NCBI GenBank assembly: GCA_043788745.1
Contig: JAYVTO010000001.1
Location: forward strand, 1 to 9,928
From: JBBQWZ01 sp043788745
GTDB lineage: Bacteria; Acidobacteriota; Terriglobia; Bryobacterales; Bryobacteraceae
Reading direction: 5' to 3'
DNA: 9,928 bases
The notes below the pieces were generated by a model. That model made no database searches. It had not been told where the DNA came from and saw only the letters and a program-made list of their open reading frames with translations. A program made the position numbers and the translations under genes. Below, piece by piece: positions 1-5,861 of the stretch; positions within the stretch are counted from its first letter, which is position 1, and the number at the start of each line of letters is the position of its first letter.

Positions 1-43
1 CGAGCGTAAGCGAGCGCCCCCCCACGCCAACGAAGAACCCCGC
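1..43. repeat. GC-rich intergenic element at window edge
   Basis: The window opens with a direct repeat of CGAGCG separated by TAAG, then a C-rich run and AACCCCGCCC. The layout (a GTAAG core beside CG-rich arms, then ACCCCGCCC) is loosely shared with the hairpin at 1694-1741, which suggests two diverged members of one short interspersed family. The element is cut by the window edge, so its limits are unknown. No coding frame is supported in positions 1-87. Confidence 0.25.
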
Positions 44-87
44 CCGTCACAGGCTGGGGCTCATACTGGTTACTTAGATCCCCCCAC

Positions 88-555
88 ATGAACATCGAGT
101 TCCGCAAAGCCGACCTCCCCGCCGACCTCCGCCGCCTGGTCGCCTTCGATCATAAAGTCTTCCCCAAATCCGACTGGTTCCCGCCCTCCTATTGGAAGCA
201 ATGCGAATCCTATTGGTTGCTCCTCGACGGCCTCCCCGTCGGTTGCACCGCTTTCGATCGCAGCCACGACGACAACGGACCCCTCCAGCCTGGCTCTCTC
301 TACATCGCCACCACCGGAATTCTCCCCAAATTCCACCGCCTCGGCCTCGGCCGCCTCATGAAGGCTTGGCAGATCGCGTTTGCCAAACACAACCGCTGCA
401 CCCGCGTCATCACCACAACTCGTCGCAGGAACAAAGCGATGATCGCACTCAACAAGTCCGCTGGATTCCGCGTTACAGCCCAGATCCCCCGCTACTACGC
501 AGACCCCGAGGACTCCGCGCTCGTCATGGAGTTGCGCCTCAAGCGACACATCTAA
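88..555 (+). CDS. GNAT family N-acetyltransferase
   Basis: A 155-residue protein of normal length for a single GNAT domain, expected to transfer an acetyl group from acetyl-CoA to an amine; the substrate is not predictable. The acetyl-CoA pyrophosphate-binding motif A is visible at about residues 77-94, with the signature HRLGLG (83-88) at the start of the following helix. Motif B, the NKAMIALNKSAGF segment, lies at about 115-127 and ends in the typical 'N..A..L..K.GF' pattern. The N-terminal half carries the usual alpha1-alpha2 region and a beta strand around SYWLLLDGLPVG (41-52). There is no clear Shine-Dalgarno before the ATG at 88; the upstream bases are a C-rich run, so initiation is weak or leaderless. 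It stands alone: the next gene is 220 bp downstream. Cytosolic location is expected. The family call is secure, the substrate is unknown. Confidence 0.88.
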   Translation: MNIEFRKADLPADLRRLVAFDHKVFPKSDWFPPSYWKQCESYWLLLDGLPVGCTAFDRSHDDNGPLQPGSLYIATTGILPKFHRLGLGRLMKAWQIAFAKHNRCTRVITTTRRRNKAMIALNKSAGFRVTAQIPRYYADPEDSALVMELRLKRHI

Positions 556-573
556 CATTTGTTGCAACTTCTT

Positions 574-595
574 GGAACCATTCCCCGCCGGTTCC
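574..595 (+). terminator. possible weak hairpin after GNAT gene
   Basis: GGAACC (574-579) and GGTTCC (590-595) form a perfect 6-bp stem around a 10-base loop, starting 18 bases after the GNAT stop codon. No T-run follows, so an intrinsic terminator is only a possibility. An imperfect second inverted repeat (cctgttgtcc against ggacacagcagg) follows at about 650-678. Confidence 0.25.
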
Positions 596-697
596 GTAAA
601 TCAGGCAGGGCCAACGGGGAAGCGAAGCGTCGGAATGTGCGGTTCCGCCCCTGTTGTCCCAAGTACGGACACAGCAGGCGCGCCACCTTCTTAGGCA

Positions 698-723
698 AGC
701 AACTGAGAACAAAGTCAGTTGCT
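698..723 (+). promoter_or_regulatory. perfect 9-bp dyad upstream of the secreted protein gene
   Basis: AGCAACTGA (698-706) and TCAGTTGCT (715-723) are exact inverse complements around the 8-base spacer GAACAAAG. The dyad ends 52 bases before the ATG at 776. It could be a repressor operator (26-bp span) or an RNA hairpin in the 5' leader. No T-tract follows, so a terminator is less likely. No recognisable -10/-35 pair was found next to it. Confidence 0.4.
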
Positions 724-775
724 CGCAGAGGAAAATGGCCATTGACGTGCCGTTCTGGAGCGGAAGGAGGCCTCA

Positions 776-1525
776 ATGCCTGCGATTATGCTGTGGTGGA
801 TACTCACCGGACTGTCGGCAACCTCAATGAGCGCCGCTTCGCCCAGCCTGCTGACCGAAGAATTTCGGTGGCGCGGGTGGGTTACCGGCGGAAACGTTGT
901 CGAGATTAACGGTCTCCTGGGCAACGTCTACGCCGAACGCACCTCCGGCGACGAAGTCGAAGTCGTCGCCCTAAAGCGAGGTACCTCCGAGGCCAACATC
1001 GACGACGTCCACATTGAAGTCGTCGAACACGACCAGGGCGTCACCGTCTGCGCCGTCTACCCCGCAAGTGACCCCGCAAAGCCCTTTGAATGCCGCCCCA
1101 CGGCCGGCGGCGGATTCCGTGTCGCCTCCAGCGCGAGCGACGGCAGCACCAAGTTGCTCTACCTGAACGGCGGCGGCGGCGAGGTCAACATCGGCGACGT
1201 CCGCGTCGATTTCATCGTCCGCATCCCGTCCAAAATGCGCTTCGTCGGCCGCACAGTAGAAGGAGACATCGAACTCCACAACCTCGACCGCGACATCGAA
1301 GCACACAGCGTCCACGGCAACGTTACCGTCGAACTCCCCTCGAAGCACTCCGCTGTCGCCCGTCTGCGCACGCTCGCCGGAAGTATCCAGTCCGACTTCC
1401 CCCTCCGCGCCGAACAAGGCCGCTTCGGCTCCGCAGCCTCCGGCAACATCGGTCGCGGCAAGCGCCAGCTTTCCGTCCAGACATCGGAAGGCAGTATCTC
1501 CATCACCAAAGCGCAAGTCCTCTAG
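776..1525 (+). CDS. Secreted beta-strand-rich protein, DUF4097 (putative adhesin)-like
   Basis: A 249-residue protein. The start is well supported by AAGGAGG at 764-770, five bases before the ATG. Residues 1-21 form a signal peptide: short N-terminus, hydrophobic core MLWWILTGLSA, and small residues SAA before probable cleavage near 21. The mature part is a series of short beta strands with glycine-asparagine turns, for example GGNVVEINGLLGNVYAE (38-54), GGGEVNIGDVRVDFIVRIP (133-151), VEGDIEL (161-167), VHGNVTVELP (179-188) and SEGSISI (237-243). This alternating 'G-x-I-x-V' pattern is typical of the DUF4097/putative-adhesin beta-helix-like fold, which is common in acidobacterial cell-envelope proteins. 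Two cysteines (92 and 106) could form a disulfide after export. No membrane anchor or lipobox is seen, so periplasmic or secreted. The family assignment is by pattern, not search; exact function is unknown. Confidence 0.7.
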   Translation: MPAIMLWWILTGLSATSMSAASPSLLTEEFRWRGWVTGGNVVEINGLLGNVYAERTSGDEVEVVALKRGTSEANIDDVHIEVVEHDQGVTVCAVYPASDPAKPFECRPTAGGGFRVASSASDGSTKLLYLNGGGGEVNIGDVRVDFIVRIPSKMRFVGRTVEGDIELHNLDRDIEAHSVHGNVTVELPSKHSAVARLRTLAGSIQSDFPLRAEQGRFGSAASGNIGRGKRQLSVQTSEGSISITKAQVL

Positions 1526-1693
1526 TCGAGCACTAGCCACATAGACCCACCCGATCGATACGTGCGCGCCCGTAAGGATGCAGCCTCTCCGTCTGCAAAC
1601 TGCATATAATTTAGGACTTGCAGGATAGTTTCTGATGGAATGACTGGGTCTCACCCATACCGACAGCACCCGCTATAACCCCTCCCCGGTCAA

Positions 1694-1741
1694 GGGCGGG
1701 GTTCGCCGGGGCGCGACCGTAAGGTCGCGCGCACCCCGCCC
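1694..1741. repeat. GC-rich two-stem palindromic element (REP-like)
   Basis: The outer stem pairs GGGCGGGGT (1694-1702) with ACCCCGCCC (1733-1741), 9 bp perfect. The inner stem pairs GCGCGACC (1711-1718) with GGTCGCGC (1723-1730), 8 bp perfect, closing a GTAA tetraloop that is itself of the stable GNRA class. The two stems are joined by an asymmetric internal loop of 8 and 2 bases. It starts about 170 bp after the upstream gene and has no T-run, so it looks more like an interspersed palindromic unit than an intrinsic terminator. Confidence 0.5.
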
Positions 1742-2142
1742 TATTGCTGCCGATATTCGACACCTTTCAGGGTGCTTTCTCTCGCTCGCCAGAAACTCAT
1801 CTCGTGACTGCGGTCTGATCCTTGTGTTTTCGATACTTCTCAGCGCGACGCTTCCTGTACATGCCGGTCGCGCAACCTCTAAATCGCCCGGATCGGCCGT
1901 ATTTCCTCCGCCGTCCGGACGGAATTTCCGATATCGATTCCGGCTGCATTCGGGTGAACCAACTCCCACCCCGGATTCTCCGATTGCAGCCGCCGCTGGA
2001 CATCGCTGCACATCCTTGCGCTGCTTTCGCGTTCCTCTCGCCAAACGCTCGGAGACCGATGTTCCCTTCGCCATGCTCTGTTCTCCACTGTTGGATTGAG
2101 ACCGGGCGCTCGGCTCGGAGAGCGATCATTCACAAACTCTCC

Positions 2143-2198
2143 AACCGGGTCGGGCTCGTTCTTGAAACAAGAACTACCCGCAACCGAAGTCGGGCTGG
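2143..2198. repeat. palindrome flanked by direct repeats
   Basis: GTTCTTG (2158-2164) and CAAGAAC (2168-2174) form a perfect 7-bp inverted repeat around AAA. It is flanked on the left by CAACCGGGTCGGGCT (2142-2156) and on the right by CAACCGAAGTCGGGCT (2181-2196), near-identical direct repeats about 40 bp apart. The arrangement is operator-like or the remains of a small duplication. It lies about 300 bp before the SBBP gene start, so no regulatory link is proven. Confidence 0.3.
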
Positions 2199-2494
2199 AG
2201 ATCGGCACTCGGTCATAAAGGAACTTCGCCTATAGCTTGCCGCGTCCGGTCTCCTTCCAGTCCCCCACTCCTCGCTCCCCACGAGTGCTGAAACGATGGA
2301 CCTGCCCACGGCCCAGTCGCCGCTAGAGAGTCAGCGGATCTCACCAAGACTACAGCGAGCGCGTCACGGAGCGGACATGTTATTGTTCGGGATTTGAGCC
2401 GCACTACACTAGGCCCGCTTGCAACGCGATAGGAAATATCCGACCCAATCGCGGTCTGACGTTCTTCGCGAAACCTGCCGTTCAATAGAGCGGT

Positions 2495-5400
2495 ATGAAA
2501 CCGCGATGCCTCGTCGCGACTACCACGTGGGTGATGGTTTTCGGACTTCTCCTATGTGCCCGAGCCACGTTTGCGGCCGGTCGCTCCACCGCCGATCTTG
2601 CGGCACTTCCACTTGCTTTCGAAGAAACGGAAGGGCAATTCGTAGCCCGCACGTCGAACCTCGCAATCCGCGTAGGAGCCTGCGGCTTCTCGGCGCACGC
2701 GCCAGCCGGACGCGTCCTTTCGGTCTCGTTCTCAGGCGCGAATCCGGCAGTTTCGTTGGTGGCCGAAGAGCAGCTTCCCGGGCAGTCCAACTCGATGATA
2801 GGCAACGATCCGCGAGCCTGGCGAACCGGCCGGAGGACCTGGAGGCGTATTCGCGCAGCGGCCATCTATCCGAAGATCGATCTGGTGTATTACGGAACCA
2901 ATCGGCAAATGGAGTTTGACCTCATCGTGAATCCTGGCGGAGATCCTTCCAAGGTCAAGATGAAGTTCAGCCGGGGCTCTGCGGCTCGCATCGACGAGCA
3001 GGATGATCTGGTAATCGATTCCGGCGGAACCACAATCCGTCAACACCGGCCCGTAGCGTTTCAGTGGATCGACGGCGCTCGACGCGAGATCGCGGTGAAG
3101 TTCTCCTTGCGGAATGGCGTTGCGTCCTTTGCATTAGGCAACTATGACCGCGCGCAACCGCTCACGATCGACCCCGTGCTCAGCTACGCCACGTTTCTCG
3201 GCGGCTCCAACACAGAAGCAGCATATGCCATCGCCGTCGATACTTCCGGCAACACCTATGTCGCCGGAGAGACCTACTCCATCGACTTTCCAAAAGTCGG
3301 CCCGGCACAGAACTATCAGGGCGGCAAAGACATCTTCGTCACCAAACTCAACGCGGCCGGGACCGCGGTCATCTACTCTACCTATTTAGGTGGCAGCTCC
3401 AACGACACCGCACGCGCGATCGCCGTGGATTCGAGCGGCCAGGTCTACATCACGGGCCAGACTTACTCCCCGAACTTTCCGACCACTGGAGGCGCGTATC
3501 GGGTCAATCCGCCCGGCAATGCCGACGCCTTCGTCACCAAGCTCAATTCTGCCGGCAACGGACTGATGTTCTCTAGCTATATCGGGGGCACCAGCAACGA
3601 AATGGGCACGTCCATTGCGATCGATGGCGGGACGAACATCTACGTCGCTGGCTACACGGATTCTACAAACTTCCCTGTCACCTCAGGCGTCGTGCAGTCA
3701 ACACATCGGGGAGGTTTCTACGACGGGTGGGTAGTCAAGATGGCGTCGACAGGCAGTTCGCTGGTTTTCTCAACGTTTCTCGGTGGAGCGGGAATCGACG
3801 TTGTCAGCGCACTCGCTATAGATTCCTCATCCAACGTCTACGTCGCGGGCCAGACAGACTCCGTTGATTTTCCCGTAGTCAACGCTTTTCAAGCTTCGCG
3901 CGCCGGTAACTCAGACGCTTTCGTGGCGAAATTGAACAGCTCCGGTACGGTGTTGATCTACTCCACATACCTCGGTGGCTCGAGCGCCGACCAGGCCTTC
4001 GGGCTCGGCGTCGACGGCGGCGGATCCGCGTATGTTGCCGGCAGCACCTTTTCCTCGGACTATCCTGTCACGCCTGGAGTCTACCAAACCGCATGGCAGG
4101 GCCAATACGATGGCTTCATCACAAAGCTGAACCCAACGGGTAACGGACTTACCTACTCTACTTTCCTCGGCGGTTCGGGAAACGATGTTATTACCGCGCT
4201 CCGTGTAAGTGCCGTCGGTCTCGCCTGGGTCGCGGGTTACACAGATTCGACAAACTTCCCAACTCTAGGCCCAACCCAGCCCACAAACCGCGGCTCCAGA
4301 GAGGGATTCGTCGCGACCCTTTCTGCGACCGGCAGTTCGCTTTCCTTTGCGACGTACCTGGGCGGCTCGGTCGAAGATGTCATCACGGCCCTCGTGATCG
4401 ATTCGTCAAGTAACGCGTTCGTTGCGGGCTACACAGCCTCCCCAGACTTGCCAGTCACGGCGGGTGCATACCAGAACGTCATGGTCCGCAGCTACGATGG
4501 GTTCGTCGCTTCCATCCGCCAGGCTGCCGCGACTCCGCCGAGTACCGTCTCGGTATCGCCAGCCTCGGGCACCGGCTTGTCACGAACGTTCCAATTCCGC
4601 TTCTCGGACGCCTCAGGATACGGCAATCTGACGGCGGTGGACATGCAACTCAACGGGAGCTTGAACGCTTCTTTCGGGTGTCTGGCTTCGTACAATCCGC
4701 TAAACGGAGTAGTCACACTAACCAACGACGCTGGCACCGGGTCGGTGGGTTCGGCTGCTTTCGGTTCGGGAACGACGTTACAGAACAGCCAGTGTCAGAT
4801 CAATGCAGCAAGCTCTACCGCCTCCGGCAGCGGAACAACGCTCACGGTAAATTTGGCCCTAACCTTCAAGTTAGCGTTCGTGGGTGGAAAGAGCACGTTT
4901 GGCCGGGCCACGAATTCGGGCGGGCTCAGTAGCGGCTGGGTCCTCCTGGGCACTTGGAGCGTACAATCGGTAAATCAACCGCCGTCGGTGACCTCGATCG
5001 CCCCGTACAGTGGCGCGGGATTGACGCAAGCGTTTGACTTCGGGTTTAGTGATTCTAACGGCTACACGGATCTTAATACCGTCTACGTGCAGGTGAGCGC
5101 GTCGCTGAACGTAAGGCCCGGTTGCTCGCTGTGGTACGTGCTTTCAACGAACACTCTCTACCTGATCAACGATGCTGGCACAGACGCCTTCGGCCCCTAC
5201 ATCCTTGGAATTCCAGGCACGGCGCAGAACAGCCAGTGTGCAATCAATCTCGCAAGTTCGGGCATCACTGCGCTAGGAAACAACCTCACCCTCACGATTG
5301 CGTTCACCTTCAAGAATAGCTATCTAGGATTGAAACAAACATACGCTTTCGCCCAGGATAATGCGGGCCTTCTGACCGGATGGCAGCGTTTAGGAACGTG

Positions 5401-5857
5401 GACGGTCGGCGCAACCAACCAACCTCCGACGGTTACCGGCATCACCCCATCGAGCGGCAGCGGCACGTCGCAGGTGTTCAATTTCACCTATTCCGATGGC
5501 AACGGGTTCGCGGATCTATCGACGGTTTATGGCCAAATCAGCCCTACTCTTCACGCGGCGCCCGGCTGCTCCTTCTGGTACACACAGTCGACCAACGTGC
5601 TGTTCCTAATCAACGACGCCGGAAACAACGCAACGGGTCCCTTCACTGTCGGGTCCGCAGGAACCGCTCAGAACGGCCAGTGCAGTATCAATCTGGGCAC
5701 CTCGAGCACGAGTACTTCTGGAAACACGCTCGTCGTGAGTTTAGCGATCACCTTCAAGTCGGGCTACTCCGGGCTGAAAGGAATCTTCTCGTACGCCTCC
5801 GACAACCCCGGCCTGGGTAGCGGGTGGCAGAACATCGGATCATGGACAGTGCCCTGA
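2495..5857 (+). CDS. Secreted SBBP beta-propeller protein with three C-terminal 148-residue modules
   Basis: A 1120-residue exported protein. Residues 1-27 are a signal peptide (MKPR, hydrophobic stretch 12-21, ATFA before cleavage). Residues about 37-228 match the DUF7948 domain that precedes SBBP repeats: FEETEGQF near the start, the SNSMIGNDPRAWRT segment (98-111), YPKIDLVYYG (125-134), RPVAFQ (185-190) and LTIDPVL (223-229). Seven SBBP units of 64-66 residues follow, starting near 229, 293, 358, 424, 488, 553 and 617, each reading roughly YSTYLGGS, then AIAVDSSG, YVAG.T.S..FP, D.FV.KLN. Seven units fit a closed seven-bladed propeller. Three modules then begin with PP at 681, 829 and 977, each with two cysteines 38 residues apart (729/767, 877/915, 1025/1063), and end in G.W.V. 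The protein is likely surface-bound or secreted; its ligand is unknown. The Shine-Dalgarno is weak (AGAG at 2487-2490), but this ATG directly precedes the signal peptide. Confidence 0.9.
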   Translation: MKPRCLVATTTWVMVFGLLLCARATFAAGRSTADLAALPLAFEETEGQFVARTSNLAIRVGACGFSAHAPAGRVLSVSFSGANPAVSLVAEEQLPGQSNSMIGNDPRAWRTGRRTWRRIRAAAIYPKIDLVYYGTNRQMEFDLIVNPGGDPSKVKMKFSRGSAARIDEQDDLVIDSGGTTIRQHRPVAFQWIDGARREIAVKFSLRNGVASFALGNYDRAQPLTIDPVLSYATFLGGSNTEAAYAIAVDTSGNTYVAGETYSIDFPKVGPAQNYQGGKDIFVTKLNAAGTAVIYSTYLGGSSNDTARAIAVDSSGQVYITGQTYSPNFPTTGGAYRVNPPGNADAFVTKLNSAGNGLMFSSYIGGTSNEMGTSIAIDGGTNIYVAGYTDSTNFPVTSGVVQSTHRGGFYDGWVVKMASTGSSLVFSTFLGGAGIDVVSALAIDSSSNVYVAGQTDSVDFPVVNAFQASRAGNSDAFVAKLNSSGTVLIYSTYLGGSSADQAFGLGVDGGGSAYVAGSTFSSDYPVTPGVYQTAWQGQYDGFITKLNPTGNGLTYSTFLGGSGNDVITALRVSAVGLAWVAGYTDSTNFPTLGPTQPTNRGSREGFVATLSATGSSLSFATYLGGSVEDVITALVIDSSSNAFVAGYTASPDLPVTAGAYQNVMVRSYDGFVASIRQAAATPPSTVSVSPASGTGLSRTFQFRFSDASGYGNLTAVDMQLNGSLNASFGCLASYNPLNGVVTLTNDAGTGSVGSAAFGSGTTLQNSQCQINAASSTASGSGTTLTVNLALTFKLAFVGGKSTFGRATNSGGLSSGWVLLGTWSVQSVNQPPSVTSIAPYSGAGLTQAFDFGFSDSNGYTDLNTVYVQVSASLNVRPGCSLWYVLSTNTLYLINDAGTDAFGPYILGIPGTAQNSQCAINLASSGITALGNNLTLTIAFTFKNSYLGLKQTYAFAQDNAGLLTGWQRLGTWTVGATNQPPTVTGITPSSGSGTSQVFNFTYSDGNGFADLSTVYGQISPTLHAAPGCSFWYTQSTNVLFLINDAGNNATGPFTVGSAGTAQNGQCSINLGTSSTSTSGNTLVVSLAITFKSGYSGLKGIFSYASDNPGLGSGWQNIGSWTVP
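3179..4519 (+). repeat. seven tandem SBBP propeller units (coding)
   Basis: Within the large secreted protein, residues 229-675 are seven consecutive units of 64-66 residues with the recurring core YLGGS, A.DSSGN.YVAG, FP and D.FVTKLN. The DNA is diverged between units, so they are old duplications kept by selection, not recent copies. The sixth unit is the most degenerate in its central strand (ALRVSAVGLAWVAG). Confidence 0.85.
4535..5854 (+). repeat. three tandem 148-residue C-terminal modules (coding)
   Basis: The modules begin at residues 681, 829 and 977 (bases 4535, 4979 and 5423). The period is exactly 148 residues (444 bases) twice. Shared landmarks in order: PP.V..I.P.SG.G..Q.F.F.FSD.NG..DL..V, a Cys, L.NDAG, a QNSQC-type motif holding the second Cys, then F....SG...GW..LG.W.V. 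Spacing between the two cysteines is 38 in every copy, so a conserved intramodule disulfide is likely. The last copy ends at the C-terminus with WTVP. Confidence 0.85.
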
Positions 5858-5861
5858 TGTA

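Larger units (their letters stand above)
1526..2494. other. 969-bp gap without a convincing gene
   Basis: Several stop-free stretches cross this gap on both strands, but they have no ribosome-binding site, no domain pattern and low-complexity Arg/Pro/Ser-rich translations, so I do not call them genes. The gap holds a long GC-rich hairpin (1694-1741), a perfect 12-bp palindrome CCGTCCGGACGG (1911-1922), and a 7-bp-stem palindrome (2158-2174) flanked by direct repeats. A TATAAT at 1605-1610 has no matching -35 box. The last 200 bases should contain the promoter of the SBBP gene, but no clear one was found. Confidence 0.5.

Noticed and set aside
559..909. 116-codon plus-strand frame across the GNAT to DUF4097-like gap
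   Set aside because: It overlaps the well-supported gene at 776 in another frame, and its translation is basic and featureless.
1605..1610. Perfect TATAAT as a promoter
   Set aside because: No acceptable -35 box at 15-19 bases on the plus strand and no gene starts downstream within 800 bp.
1911..1922. 12-bp palindrome CCGTCCGGACGG
   Set aside because: Made only of GC-rich dinucleotides expected to occur often in this composition; no neighbouring feature gives it meaning.
1824..2099. Possible small secreted protein starting MFSILLSATLPVHAG
   Set aside because: The start mimics a signal peptide, but there is no Shine-Dalgarno and the rest has no protein-like pattern.
1673..2235. Overlapping open frames of 90-137 codons on both strands in the long gap
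   Set aside because: No ribosome-binding sites, no recognisable motifs, Arg/Ser/Pro-rich translations on both strands; typical of chance open frames in GC-rich DNA.
2540..2570. Lipobox LLLC in the signal peptide of the SBBP protein
   Set aside because: The residue before Cys is Leu; lipoprotein signals need a small residue there. A standard cleavage site follows at ATFA.
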